Position numbers and translations under genes: made by a program | Origin: Pseudogemmobacter faecipullorum | Lineage (GTDB): Bacteria > Pseudomonadota > Alphaproteobacteria > Rhodobacterales > Rhodobacteraceae | Direction of reading: 5' to 3' | DNA length: 64,000 bases | Assembly: GCF_020539525.1 (NCBI RefSeq) | Contig: NZ_JACDXX010000015.1 | Coordinates: 31,584-95,583 of the forward strand | The notes under the pieces: generated by a model | Database searches by the model: none | The model's input: only the letters and a program-made list of their open reading frames with translations | What the model was told of the DNA's origin: nothing | Shown: positions 1-9,070 of the stretch, in pieces | Position numbering within the stretch: position 1 is the first letter of the stretch | Layout: every line of letters begins with the position of its first letter

Positions 1-15
1 GGGATAGCGGTTCAT
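1..15 (-). CDS. Start of a probable allantoinase PuuE gene (partial, leaves window)
   Basis: Only the first five codons lie in the window; read on the minus strand they give MNRYP. An AGGAGAG Shine-Dalgarno sequence at 25-31 precedes the ATG (13-15) with good spacing, so this is a credible gene start. PuuE-type allantoinases (polysaccharide-deacetylase fold) commonly begin M-x-R-Y-P, and the neighbours are ureide-pathway genes (uraH divergent, puuD and guaD nearby). The start is seen; the identity is inferred from five residues plus context. Confidence 0.5.
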
Positions 16-247
16 CGCAGATCACTCTCCTCAGATCGGGGCATCCGCCCGGGGGTCGCGGCCCCTGGGCTGAATGGCAGGATAGACATGGGGGCGGGGC
101 TGCGAACAGGGGTAAGCGTGGCACCGCTTTCAAAGAATGGCTGAAAGACCTGTTGCGGGGCGGGGGCTGGCAAGGGCGCGGCAGGGCCTGGCGCGCTGCG
201 GGCTTTCATGCTTTGCTGCGGCCTTAGGAGCAGCAGCGGAGCGGGTG

Positions 248-622
248 ATGCAGGATGATGTGAGCCGGGGGCGGCTTTCGACCCATGTGCTGGATGCGGC
301 GCGCGGCCTGCCTGCGGCGGGGTTGCGGCTGAGCCTGTACCGGCTGGCGGGAGGCGGGGCGCGCGACCGGCTGGGGGACTATGTGACCAATGCCGATGGC
401 CGCACCGATGCACCGCTGCTGAGCGGGGCAGAGCTGATCCCTGGTCAATATGAGATCCTGTTTCTGGCCGGAGACTGGCTGCGCGAAAATCAGCTGGCGG
501 GTGGCGATCATCTCTTCCTCGACCAGATCCCGATCCGCTTTGGCATCAGCGCCCCGGGCCAGCATCTGCATGTGCCTTTGCTGCTCTCTCCTTTTGCCTA
601 TTCTACCTATCGGGGTAGCTGA
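248..622 (+). CDS. uraH: 5-hydroxyisourate hydrolase
   Basis: Transthyretin-related cytoplasmic enzyme that hydrolyses 5-hydroxyisourate to OHCU, the step after urate oxidation. The 124-residue product carries the family signature: His13 in LSTHVLD, Arg52 in NADGRTD, His108 in QHLHVPLLLSPF, and the C-terminal YRGS tetrapeptide. The reading frame is open further upstream to 137, but the ATG at 248 has a GGAG six bases ahead (238-241) and gives the normal family length, so the upstream part is excluded. It is divergent from the probable puuE start at the window edge and shares a 230-bp promoter region with it. The partner urate oxidase puuD lies 2.8 kb downstream on the same strand. Confidence 0.93.
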   Translation: MQDDVSRGRLSTHVLDAARGLPAAGLRLSLYRLAGGGARDRLGDYVTNADGRTDAPLLSGAELIPGQYEILFLAGDWLRENQLAGGDHLFLDQIPIRFGISAPGQHLHVPLLLSPFAYSTYRGS

Positions 623-758
623 GACGCTTGATTCCGTTGCTTTGTTTTGCGGAATTCTCTTTAGGTGCTGAACCGCTGGTCGGGAATCCGCGACTTGCGC
701 AGCGGATATAAACGTGATCGTCTCCCCGCGAATTGTATCTTCCGGGAGAGTAAGACCC

Positions 759-2279
759 ATGTTCGGTCCCAGGCATTTTGTTATCGCTTCTGCTTTTGCC
801 ACCCTTATGGGCGGCAGCGCCCATGCGGCGCTGACGGCTGACCAGATCTGGAAATCGTGGCAGGATGGTGCGGCGCAGATCGGCCTCACCATCAGCGCTG
901 CGACCGAGGCCAAATCGGGCAGCACGCTCAATCTGAACGGCGTCAGCTTCGCTCCGGCGGGCGAGCCGGCGCTGGTTACGATCTCGGATATGACCCTGAC
1001 CGAGAACAGCGATGGTTCGGTCACCATCACCCCGGGCGCGGATATTGGTGCCAGCCATGGGGATGCCAGCAATGGTGGTTCGGTCAAAATGACCCATGAG
1101 GCACTGGTGATCCAGGCCAGCGAAGGCGACGATGGCGCGATCGTTTATGATTACAGCGCCGGTAAGCTGGACCTGTCCTATCAGATGACCTCTGAAGGCT
1201 TCTCGTTTGAGGAAGAAGCCTCTGAGACCCCGGCCCCGGGCAAGGATGATGGCCGTTTCAGCTTTGCCGATCTTGAGGGCAGCTATATCGACACCCCCGG
1301 TGAAAACCGCATCTTCGCCTTGGCGATGACCGCGGCCCAGGTGGTTTATGAGGTGAATTCGGATCATCCGAGCCTGGAGATGAAGTCGAGCCAGTCGACC
1401 ACGGTGGAGGATATCGAGGTCGCCGGTTCGCTGACCATGCCCTCGGAGCTGCTTCTGGCGGATGTGAAGGGGGCAGAGGATTTTGCCACCGCGCTGCGTC
1501 AGGGCTTTGCCATCAGCCTTGAGGGCACCCAGGGCGTGTCGAAAGGCACCGGCTCGGCCAGCGATATGTTCTTCCCCTATGAGATGAGCATGGAAGCCGG
1601 CCCGGGCACTTTTGCCTTCAGCCTCGACCAGGACAAGCTTCACCTCGCATCGGCCTCGGATGAGGGGACCAAAATTACCCTCACCACCCCGATGACCGAA
1701 GAATCGGTGACGCTGAGCATTGCCGATATGGGCATTGAGATGACCTCGCCGGTGATTGCGGCCGAAGAGGCCGGTGATTACAAATTCGCGCTGAAGCTGG
1801 GCCAGCTGACCATTGATGAGGCGGTCTGGGCGATGTTCGATCCGGGCGCCGCGCTGGAACGGGCGCCTTTCGACTTTGATTTCGATTTCTCGGGCAAAGC
1901 GAGAGTTGACTGGCCGGCGATGATCGCTGCCTCGGATGCGGGTCAGCCGGAAGTGATGCCCGAGCCGGAGAGCCTCGATATCAACCGCGCCAATGTCAAA
2001 GCCGCAGGCGCCGAGCTGGATGCAACCGGCGCGCTGACCTTCGACAATTCCATGGGCATTCCGGCCCCGCTGGGTGAGGCGAATATCAGCCTGACCGGCG
2101 CCGAAAAGCTGATCTCGGGCCTGATCGCCGTCGGCGCGATCACCGAGGAAGATGCGATGATGGCACGGATGATGATGGGCGCCATCATGGTCCCGGGCAG
2201 TGCAGAGGACAGCCTCGTCTCGAAGCTCGAGTTCAAAGAGGGCTTCCAGATCTTCGCCAATGGCCAGCAGATCCAGTGA
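759..2279 (+). CDS. DUF2125-type envelope protein
   Basis: A 506-residue protein of the DUF2125 type found in Rhodobacterales; no biochemical function is known to me. The start at 759 follows a GGGAGAG Shine-Dalgarno (744-750). It opens with a clear signal peptide: Arg near the N-terminus, hydrophobic core FVIASAFATLMGG, and SAHA-A as a probable signal peptidase I site near residue 23. The mature part is acidic, rich in Thr/Ser/Gly and beta-forming residues, with no obvious transmembrane segment, consistent with a periplasmic or outer-membrane-associated beta-rich protein. It sits between uraH and the LysR regulator but has no evident link to purine catabolism. A strong hairpin terminator follows. 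The frame is open upstream to 714 without a better ribosome-binding site. Confidence 0.8.
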   Translation: MFGPRHFVIASAFATLMGGSAHAALTADQIWKSWQDGAAQIGLTISAATEAKSGSTLNLNGVSFAPAGEPALVTISDMTLTENSDGSVTITPGADIGASHGDASNGGSVKMTHEALVIQASEGDDGAIVYDYSAGKLDLSYQMTSEGFSFEEEASETPAPGKDDGRFSFADLEGSYIDTPGENRIFALAMTAAQVVYEVNSDHPSLEMKSSQSTTVEDIEVAGSLTMPSELLLADVKGAEDFATALRQGFAISLEGTQGVSKGTGSASDMFFPYEMSMEAGPGTFAFSLDQDKLHLASASDEGTKITLTTPMTEESVTLSIADMGIEMTSPVIAAEEAGDYKFALKLGQLTIDEAVWAMFDPGAALERAPFDFDFDFSGKARVDWPAMIAASDAGQPEVMPEPESLDINRANVKAAGAELDATGALTFDNSMGIPAPLGEANISLTGAEKLISGLIAVGAITEEDAMMARMMMGAIMVPGSAEDSLVSKLEFKEGFQIFANGQQIQ

Positions 2280-2304
2280 TCTGACCCCGGATCTTGTGAA
2301 ATGG

Positions 2305-2326
2305 AACGGCCCCTTCGGGGGCCGTT
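2305..2326 (+). terminator. Hairpin terminator after the DUF2125 gene
   Basis: A perfect 9-bp stem AACGGCCCC / GGGGCCGTT closes a TTCG tetraloop, 25 bp after the stop codon. There is no long T-tract, but the stem is very stable and the downstream gene is convergent, so it probably serves both strands. Confidence 0.75.
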
Positions 2327-2353
2327 CTGCATTTCAGCCGGGAGAAAAGCGGC

Positions 2354-3280
2354 TCAGAGCGGCAGATCCTCGCTTTCGCGCCGGATGGTCTCGCGGATCC
2401 GGGCGGTGATGAAATCGGAGAACAGGCTCAGCTTCGGATCTTTCAGCCTGCGATGCTGTGACAGGGCTGACAGCTGCACCGGCTGCGGCGGGCTGGCTTT
2501 TGCCACCGGCACCAGCCGTCCGGCACGCAGATCCGCAGCAATGTCGAACAGCGGCTTGAGGACAATGCCGCGCCCGTCGAGCGCCCATTGCGTCAGCACA
2601 TCGCCGTCATCGCTGTCGAAAGGCCCGCTGACCGCATATTGCCTTGGCCCTTCCGGGCTTTGCAGCGTCCAGCGAAATTCGCGCGCGCCGGGATAGCGCA
2701 GGATCAGACAGTCATGCTGATCGCGCAGCAGTGCCTCGCCATCTTCGGGCATGCCGCGCCGGGCGATATAGGCGGGCGCGGCGCAGAGCAGGCGCGGGCA
2801 TTCGGCGATCTGGCGCATTTTCAGGGTCGAATCCTCCAGCCGCCCCAGATGAAAGGCAATATCAATCCCCTCGGTCACCAGATCCACCGGCCGGTCTGAA
2901 AGGCGCATCCGCAGATCAACCTGCGGATAAAGATCATGAAATCCCGGCACTTCCGGGGCAATCAGCCTGCGGCCAATGCCCAGCGGGGCAGAAAGCGAGA
3001 TCGTGCCGCGCGGATTGCGCGCGCCGCCGCTGATCCCGGCCTCGGCCTCGGTGATCGCTTCGAGCACTTTGCAGGCCCCGTCATAGAACAGCCGCCCCTG
3101 TTCGGTGGTCTGCAGCGAGCGGGTGGTGCGGTTGAACAGCCTGACGCCGAGATGTTTCTCCAGATCGGAAATCCGCGCCGAAGCCACGGCGGGCGAGGTG
3201 CGCTGATCCCGCGCCGCCGCCGACATGCTGCCCAGATCGCAGACCCGCACGAACATCCGCAGGTTATTCACATAGCTCAT
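2354..3280 (-). CDS. LysR-family transcriptional regulator
   Basis: 308 residues with the standard LysR layout: an N-terminal winged helix-turn-helix (about residues 5-65, including SMSAAARDQRTSPAVASARI and LGVRLFNRTTRSL) and a C-terminal substrate-binding domain from about residue 90. It is transcribed divergently from puuD with 155 bp between the two starts, the usual LysR arrangement, so control of puuD and perhaps the wider purine cluster is a reasonable inference. The effector is not evident. The sequence resembles the large DmlR/PecT-like group of LysR proteins and does not identify a specific pathway. Confidence 0.88.
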   Translation of the reverse strand: MSYVNNLRMFVRVCDLGSMSAAARDQRTSPAVASARISDLEKHLGVRLFNRTTRSLQTTEQGRLFYDGACKVLEAITEAEAGISGGARNPRGTISLSAPLGIGRRLIAPEVPGFHDLYPQVDLRMRLSDRPVDLVTEGIDIAFHLGRLEDSTLKMRQIAECPRLLCAAPAYIARRGMPEDGEALLRDQHDCLILRYPGAREFRWTLQSPEGPRQYAVSGPFDSDDGDVLTQWALDGRGIVLKPLFDIAADLRAGRLVPVAKASPPQPVQLSALSQHRRLKDPKLSLFSDFITARIRETIRRESEDLPL

Positions 3281-3435
3281 CTCTGGCGCTCCGCTTCGGG
3301 CTGGCTGCTATTCTTCGGGCAATCCTGAAACTGCCCTGGGTATTATCAGGATTAACAGCGGTCATACGAGGCGGTTAGGCTGGGCCGCGTCAAGCCTCTC
3401 GCAGGGGCGGACGGCTCTCAGACAGGAAATTGCGC

Positions 3436-4686
3436 ATGTACGACTGGCTGGTTTTGCTCGAATGGCTGGAAATTGCGGCGCGCTGGCTGCATGTGATCAC
3501 CGCCATCGCCTGGATCGGCTCGAGCTTTTACTTTGTGGCGCTTGATCTCGGGCTGCGCAGATCCCCCGATCTGCCGCCCGGCGCCTGGGGCGAGGAATGG
3601 CAGGTACATGGCGGTGGCTTCTATCACATCCAGAAATATCTGGTCGCCCCCGAGCGTCTGCCTGAACATCTGATCTGGTTCAAATGGGAGAGCTATGCCA
3701 CCTGGCTTTCGGGTTTCACCATGCTGGTGCTGGTCTATTACCTCGGCGCGGATCTCTATCTGATTGATCCCGGAGTGATGGAGCTGAGCACATTGCAGGC
3801 GGTGGCTTTGTCACTGGCCTCGCTGGGTTTTGGCTGGCTGGCCTATGACCGGATCTGCAAAACCTTCGTCAATGCCGATCAGAGCCTTGTCATGCTGGCA
3901 TTGTTTCTGGTGCTGGTGGGCATGGCCTATTTTTACACCTCGGTCTTTTCGGGCCGGGCGGCGCTGCTGCATCTGGGGGCTTTTACCGCCACGATCATGT
4001 CGGCCAATGTCTTCATGATCATCATCCCCAATCAGAAAATTGTGGTGGCGGATCTGAAATCCGGCAAAACGCCCGATCCGCAATATGGCAGGATCGCCAA
4101 GCAGCGCTCGACCCATAACAATTACCTGACGCTGCCGGTGCTGTTTCTGATGCTGTCGAACCATTATCCGCTGGTCTTTGCCACCGAATACAACTGGATC
4201 ATCGCCAGCCTGATCTTTCTGATGGGGGTGACAATCCGGCACTGGTTCAACAGCCGCCATGCCGGCAGGGGCAATCCGCACTGGACCTGGGCGGTGACCG
4301 GATTGCTGTTCCTGCTGGTGGCCTGGCTTTCCACCGCGCCGATGCGCAAGGCCGGGGAAAGCGCGCCGGAGGATCTGTCCGGGCTGAAGGGCCAGGCTTT
4401 GCTCTATGCGGCGGCGCCGGGTTTTGACGAGGTGGTGGGCATTGTGCAGGGGCGCTGTTCGATGTGCCACGCCGCCGAGCCCTCCTGGGAGGGCCTGGCC
4501 TGGCCCCCCAAAGGCGTGGTGCTGGAAGCGCCGGATCAGATCGCAGCGGCGGCGCGGCGCATCGTGCTGCAATCCGGGCTGAGCCATGCCATGCCGCCCG
4601 GCAATCTGAGCTTTATGGAGGCGCAAGAGCGGGCGAAGATCGTCGAATGGGACCGCGCCGCAAGGGCAAAGGGCGGCGCGGTCTGA
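3436..4686 (+). CDS. puuD: Membrane urate oxidase (urate hydroxylase) PuuD with cytochrome c domain
   Basis: PuuD oxidises urate to 5-hydroxyisourate at the membrane, passing electrons to a fused cytochrome c domain rather than making H2O2. The 416-residue product has several hydrophobic helices over about residues 10-300 (first one ARWLHVITAIAWIGSSF) and a C-terminal haem-binding motif C341-S-M-C344-H345 followed by a Met-containing tail, as in this family. The ATG at 3436 with AGGAAA upstream is preferred to the TTG two codons earlier. The product feeds UraH (248-622). It is divergent from a LysR gene. Membrane topology is inferred from hydrophobicity only. Confidence 0.94.
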   Translation: MYDWLVLLEWLEIAARWLHVITAIAWIGSSFYFVALDLGLRRSPDLPPGAWGEEWQVHGGGFYHIQKYLVAPERLPEHLIWFKWESYATWLSGFTMLVLVYYLGADLYLIDPGVMELSTLQAVALSLASLGFGWLAYDRICKTFVNADQSLVMLALFLVLVGMAYFYTSVFSGRAALLHLGAFTATIMSANVFMIIIPNQKIVVADLKSGKTPDPQYGRIAKQRSTHNNYLTLPVLFLMLSNHYPLVFATEYNWIIASLIFLMGVTIRHWFNSRHAGRGNPHWTWAVTGLLFLLVAWLSTAPMRKAGESAPEDLSGLKGQALLYAAAPGFDEVVGIVQGRCSMCHAAEPSWEGLAWPPKGVVLEAPDQIAAAARRIVLQSGLSHAMPPGNLSFMEAQERAKIVEWDRAARAKGGAV

Positions 4687-4699
4687 ACAGGGAGCGGGT

Positions 4700-5098
4700 T
4701 CAGTCCTGACCGGGCAGGGGTGGCAGCGCCAGCTCACGCTTCTGGCCGTTCTCATCGACCGCGACCATGATGAAAATGCCCTGAGTCACCTTCTCGCGCG
4801 GATCCGGACCCCGGCGGCGCCAGGCCTGGACCTCCATGGTGATTGAGCTGCGGCCGATGCGCAGCGGCTTTGTATAGAGGCAGACCGTATCACCGACCTT
4901 GACCGGTTTGACGAAAGTCATTTCTTTCACCGCGGCGGTGACGGTGCGGCCTCCGGCAAGTTCCGACGAGCGCACAAAGGCGGCAATATCCATCTGTGAC
5001 ATCAGCCAGCCGCCGAAAATATCACCGGCCGGGTTGGTATCTGCCGGCATGGCGACGGTGCGAAGGGTCATTTCCTGACCCTCTTCAAGCTCTTTCAC
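4700..5098 (-). CDS. Acyl-CoA thioesterase, YciA-like hotdog protein
   Basis: A 132-residue single hotdog-fold protein. The stretch NPAGDIFGGWLMSQMD (about residues 22-37) contains the Asn/Asp pair and the helix typical of YciA and cytosolic acyl-CoA hydrolases, which cleave acyl-CoA to free acid and CoA with broad specificity. The C-terminus ends in a short Pro-rich tail. It is convergent with puuD (13 bp between the stop codons). Upstream is a 530-bp gap with an AT-rich block and a TTACG-N4-CGTAA palindrome that could control it. No link to purine breakdown is visible. Confidence 0.85.
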   Translation of the reverse strand: MKELEEGQEMTLRTVAMPADTNPAGDIFGGWLMSQMDIAAFVRSSELAGGRTVTAAVKEMTFVKPVKVGDTVCLYTKPLRIGRSSITMEVQAWRRRGPDPREKVTQGIFIMVAVDENGQKRELALPPLPGQD

Positions 5099-5628
5099 GG
5101 GCTGTCTTCCTTACGCTGCTGTTCCCCTGAGCCGGGCAACCTTCCCTCGTGCTAGGGGGTAAGTGCTGGGAAGGTCAATGGATATAATTTTAGGATTATG
5201 TATTACAGGTATTAATATAACCATAGGTTCATATACGTTACGGCAGCGTAAACCTGCGCAGGGCATGCCACCCCGCCAGCGCGCGGAATGAGAAAGCCTT
5301 TCGGTGCAAAGGGGGCTCTGCTGCATCAATCCGGTGCTGGATTCATTCTGAGACTTCCGCATGGGCGCTGGAAGGTTTGAACAGTCCGGCACCAGGCCTG
5401 CAAGACCAGGCCCTGGCCGGGCCGGTGGCACGTGCTTCAGGCCCGGCCTGATGCGGGTGGCATCGGGCCTGTGGGCGGCAGTGCGAGGATTTAGTCCCGC
5501 GCTGAAATCAGCCACCTGCTGCCCTGAATCCAGGATCCACGCAGATTTCGCGCGGACAGGGCTTGCGCATGCTATTCCTTGCCTTTGCGCAAGCTTTCCC
5601 TTTTTTTGGCAGCAGCAGCGCCTCCGGA
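5099..5628. other. Non-coding gap with an AT-rich block and a short palindrome
   Basis: No convincing gene is present between guaD and the thioesterase; the open frames here lack ribosome-binding sites and family resemblance. Positions about 5178-5237 are strikingly AT-rich against GC-rich surroundings. Immediately beside it is an inverted repeat TTACG-GCAG-CGTAA (5238-5251), about 140 bp upstream of the thioesterase start, resembling MerR/TetR-type operators for acyl-CoA genes. The remainder (about 5280-5620) shows no feature I can name. Confidence 0.45.
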
Positions 5629-6912
5629 TCAGGCGTGGTTCGGCTTGCCGGCGATCCAGGTGGTGCGGATGGCGCGGTCGTCGCCCATCATGATGGTCGG
5701 GAACAAAGCCTGCCAGATGGTTTCGGCCCTGGCGCTGGCCTGGGCAATCGCGGGGGTCGAGGCGAGGTCGACCACCACCAGATCGGCCTCCATCCCCGGG
5801 GCGAGATTGCCGATCTTATCCTCTGCATGCAGCGCCCGGGCCGAGCCCTGGGTGGCCAGCCACCAGAGCTGCGCCGGATGCAAAGCCTCACCGCGCAGCT
5901 GGCCGATCTCATAGGCTGCCGCCATGGTATGCAGCATCGAGAAAGACGAGCCACCGCCGGTATCGGTGGCCAGACCGACCCGCAGGCTGCGCGCCAGGCC
6001 CATATCGAACAGGCCCGAGCCGATGAAAGTGTTTGAGGTCGGGCAATGCACGAGGCTGGCCCCCGCCTCGCGCAGCCGGTCTTTCTCGCGCTCGGTCAGC
6101 CAGATCGCATGGCCATAGACCGCGCCCTCGCGCAGCAGGCCCTGGGCCTCATAGGTGTCGAGATAATCACGCGATTGTGGGAACAGCTCTTTCACCCAGG
6201 CGATTTCATCGGTCTGTTCCGACAGATGGGTCTGCATCAGGCAATCGGGATGCTCTTTCCACAGCTGGCCGAGCGCCGCCAGCTGCTCAGGCGTTGAAGT
6301 GGGCGAGAAGCGCGGCGTGATCACATAGGAGAGCCGGTCGGTTCCATGCCACTTTTCCAGCAGCGCCTTACTGTCGTCATAGGCCGATTGCGCCGTGTCA
6401 CGCAGCCCTTCGGGGGCATTGCGGTCCATACAGGTCTTGCCGGTCCAGACCCGCATATTGCGCTTTTGTGCCTCAGTGAACAAAGCATCGACCGATCCCG
6501 GATGGATGGTCGCGTAAGAGCAGAGCGAGGTGGTGCCATGCGCCAGCGCCAGATCGAGATAGCGCGATGAGATCCCGGCCGCATAGGCGGGATCGGCAAA
6601 GCGCATTTCCTCGGGGAAGGTATAGTCGTTCAGCCAGTCGATCAGCCTTTTGCCCCAGGAGGCGATGATCGCGGTCTGCGGGTAATGCACATGGGCGTCG
6701 ATAAAGCCCGCCGAGATCAGATCGCGGCCGTAATCATGAAGTTTCGCCCCGGGATGGGCCGGGCGCAGCGCAGCCGCCTCGCCAAGCGCGATGATCTTAC
6801 CGCCCTCGATCAGCAGCGCCCCCTCGCTGATATGCTGCGCGGCAGACACGCCCTCCCGGAACGGGTCGGCGGTGAAATACAAAAGCTGCCCCAGCAACAG
6901 ATCGGCCATCAT
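5629..6912 (-). CDS. guaD: Guanine deaminase
   Basis: Cytoplasmic amidohydrolase converting guanine to xanthine and ammonia, feeding the purine pathway whose later enzymes (PuuD, UraH) are encoded upstream. The 427-residue protein shows the metal-binding H74-V-H76 in AGFIDAHVHYPQ, a later His in LMQTHLSEQ, the substrate segment CPTSNTFIGSGLF, and the catalytic Asp in ATDTGGGSSFSM. Length is normal. The start at 6912 is preceded by AAGGAG at five-base spacing. It is divergent from mgtE. Confidence 0.95.
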   Translation of the reverse strand: MMADLLLGQLLYFTADPFREGVSAAQHISEGALLIEGGKIIALGEAAALRPAHPGAKLHDYGRDLISAGFIDAHVHYPQTAIIASWGKRLIDWLNDYTFPEEMRFADPAYAAGISSRYLDLALAHGTTSLCSYATIHPGSVDALFTEAQKRNMRVWTGKTCMDRNAPEGLRDTAQSAYDDSKALLEKWHGTDRLSYVITPRFSPTSTPEQLAALGQLWKEHPDCLMQTHLSEQTDEIAWVKELFPQSRDYLDTYEAQGLLREGAVYGHAIWLTEREKDRLREAGASLVHCPTSNTFIGSGLFDMGLARSLRVGLATDTGGGSSFSMLHTMAAAYEIGQLRGEALHPAQLWWLATQGSARALHAEDKIGNLAPGMEADLVVVDLASTPAIAQASARAETIWQALFPTIMMGDDRAIRTTWIAGKPNHA

Positions 6913-7034
6913 GATTACTCCTTGTGACCTGCACAGAATAAACGTCGGCGGGAAAAAGGGAAATCGCCCGGCCCCCCTGTTTCGCCGGAAGCGCTTTCGG
7001 TAAAGTCAGGCAAATAGACGGTGTCGGGGGCAGT

Positions 7035-8405
7035 ATGCGTGAGCAGAGCGAGCAGCGGGATGAAAAAGAACTCCAGGCCGAGCGCCTCAGCGCGGTGCTG
7101 CAGGCGGTAGAAAACCGCGATGCCTCCCGGATCGAGGCGCTGCTCGGGACGCTGCATCCGGCAGATATCGCCGACCTTCTGGAACAGATCTCACCGCTTG
7201 AGCGCAGCGAATTGCTGGCGCTCTGGCATGGCGGGATTGATGGCGATGTTCTGTCGGAAATTGACGAATCAATCCGCGAAGAGGTGATCGAGGCGCTGCC
7301 CGATAATGTCGTGGCCGAGGCGGTGCGCGAACTCGATACCGATGACGTCGTGGATATCCTTGAGGATCTTGACCAGGAAGGTCAGGAAAAAATCCTCAGC
7401 GCGCTGGAGAATGCCGACCGGGTCGCGGTTGAGCAGGCACTGGCTTACCCCGAACATTCCGCCGGCCGCCTGATGCAGCGCGAAACCGTCACGGTGCCGG
7501 AATTCTGGAGCGTGGGCGAAACCTCGGAATATCTGCGCCGCGCCGACTGGCTGCCCGATCAGTTCTATCATGTGATCCTCGTTGATCCGCGGATGCGCCC
7601 GGTTGGCTATACCACGCTGGGGCGGATGCTTTCCTCGCCGGTCGAGGTGCTGATGCGCGATATCACCGAAGACAGTTTCCGCACCGTCAAAGCCACCGAT
7701 GAAGAGGCCGATGTCGCCTATTATTTCAACCAGTATCACCTGATCTCCTGCCCGGTGGTGGATGAGAACGGCCGGCTGGTGGGGGTGATCACCATTGATG
7801 ATGCGATGAATGTGCTCGATGAAGAGCATGAGGAAGACATGCTGCGTCTGGCGCGGGTGGGCGATGACAGTTCGATCCAGGACGGGCCGATCGCCACCGC
7901 ACGCCAGCGCCTGCCCTGGCTGGCGATCAACCTCGTGACCGCCTCGCTCTCGGCCATGGTGATCAGCCAGTTTGATGCCACGATTGCCCAGGTGGTGATT
8001 CTGGCGGCGTTGATGCCGATTGTCGCCTCGACCGGCGGCATTGCCGGCACCCAGTCGCTGGCGGTCTCGGTGCGGGGTCTGGCGACGCGGGATCTGACCT
8101 CATCGAATGCGCGGCGGGTGGTGCGGCGCGAGTTATTTGCCGGGATGGTGAATGGTGTGGTTCTGGCTGCCATTCTGTTCCTCGCCGGAACCTTTATCAT
8201 CGGCGATTATCATCTGGGGCTGGTGCTGGCCTCGGCCATGCTGGTCAATCAGGTGGTTGCCGCGCTCGGTGGCGTGCTGGTGCCGCTCACCCTGAACCGC
8301 TTTGGGCTTGATCCTGCGCTGGCTTCGGCGACATTTGTCACCACATTAACCGATGTGATGGGCTTTTTTGCCTTCCTCGGCCTGGCAACGGTGATCCTGA
8401 TATGA
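7035..8405 (+). CDS. mgtE: Magnesium transporter MgtE
   Basis: Dimeric Mg2+ channel gated by cytoplasmic Mg2+ sensing. The 456-residue protein has the three expected parts: an acidic N-terminal superhelical domain (about residues 1-140, with LHPADIADLLEQI and DDVVDILEDLDQE repeats), paired CBS domains (about 145-265, with AGRLMQRE and CPVVDENGRLVGVITI), and a membrane domain from about residue 290 with five hydrophobic helices (VILAALMPIVASTGG, LTDVMGFFAFLGLA). The stop codon overlaps the start of the next gene (ATGA), so the two are translationally coupled. Confidence 0.94.
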   Translation: MREQSEQRDEKELQAERLSAVLQAVENRDASRIEALLGTLHPADIADLLEQISPLERSELLALWHGGIDGDVLSEIDESIREEVIEALPDNVVAEAVRELDTDDVVDILEDLDQEGQEKILSALENADRVAVEQALAYPEHSAGRLMQRETVTVPEFWSVGETSEYLRRADWLPDQFYHVILVDPRMRPVGYTTLGRMLSSPVEVLMRDITEDSFRTVKATDEEADVAYYFNQYHLISCPVVDENGRLVGVITIDDAMNVLDEEHEEDMLRLARVGDDSSIQDGPIATARQRLPWLAINLVTASLSAMVISQFDATIAQVVILAALMPIVASTGGIAGTQSLAVSVRGLATRDLTSSNARRVVRRELFAGMVNGVVLAAILFLAGTFIIGDYHLGLVLASAMLVNQVVAALGGVLVPLTLNRFGLDPALASATFVTTLTDVMGFFAFLGLATVILI

Positions 8406-8950
8406 TGGCAGATGATAAAAAAGCGGCCCGCGCCGCGGCGGCTGAGAAACGTGCCCTGGCCTTTGCGGCGGGGCAGGGCCGGGCGGCGGAGTATCTGGCG
8501 GGCTATCTGGCAGATCATGCCGGCAAGGTGCTCTCGGGCTATATGCCGTTTCGCAGCGAGATTGACCCTTTGCCCGCCATGGCGGCGCATCAGGGGCCGG
8601 TCTGTCTGCCGGTGATCCCGGGGCGCGATCAGCCGCTGCAGTTTCGGCAGTGGCAGCCCGGGGCGGCGCTGATTGAGGGCGCCTTTAAGGCGATGATCCC
8701 GGCTGAGGGCGCGATGCTTGAGCCAGAGGTGCTGATCGTGCCGATGCTGGCCTTTGATGCGCGCGGCTACCGGCTGGGCTATGGCGGTGGCTTCTATGAC
8801 CGCACGCTGGAGGCTTTGCGGGCAAAGCGTCCGACCATCGCCGTCGGTTTTGCCTTTGCCGCCCAGGAAGTGGCTGAGGTGCCGCTTGAGCCAACCGATC
8901 AGCGGCTCGATCTGATGGTGACCGAAGAGGGGATCCGCTTTTTCAGCTGA
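8402..8950 (+). CDS. 5-formyltetrahydrofolate cyclo-ligase
   Basis: ATP/Mg-dependent enzyme that returns 5-formyl-THF to 5,10-methenyl-THF, rescuing folate trapped in the inert 5-formyl form. The 182-residue protein contains the family signature GYRLGYGGGFYDRTL (about residues 120-134), the segment LIVPMLAFD, and a basic N-terminal helix. The start at 8402 overlaps the mgtE stop by 4 bp; a second ATG lies at 8405. A folate-repair enzyme fits an organism with heavy C1-folate flux, as the serine-cycle island at 39-58 kb implies, though the gene is widespread. Confidence 0.92.
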   Translation: MMADDKKAARAAAAEKRALAFAAGQGRAAEYLAGYLADHAGKVLSGYMPFRSEIDPLPAMAAHQGPVCLPVIPGRDQPLQFRQWQPGAALIEGAFKAMIPAEGAMLEPEVLIVPMLAFDARGYRLGYGGGFYDRTLEALRAKRPTIAVGFAFAAQEVAEVPLEPTDQRLDLMVTEEGIRFFS

Positions 8951-9070
8951 AAGGCGGCCTGACACCGCCCTTCCACAGGCCGGGTGGCCGGGCACCGGGC
9001 AGGCGAGGGATAGGACCCGGCATCAGACTCAGGCATGAGTGCCGGGTGGCAGATAAACCGGCCAATATAA

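Noticed and set aside
603..1643. Minus-strand open frame (346 codons)
   Set aside because: Antisense to the DUF2125 gene, which has a signal peptide, Shine-Dalgarno and terminator.
5361..5693. Possible small genes in the guaD-thioesterase gap
   Set aside because: Arg/Ser/Cys-rich translation, no ribosome-binding site, partly antisense to guaD.
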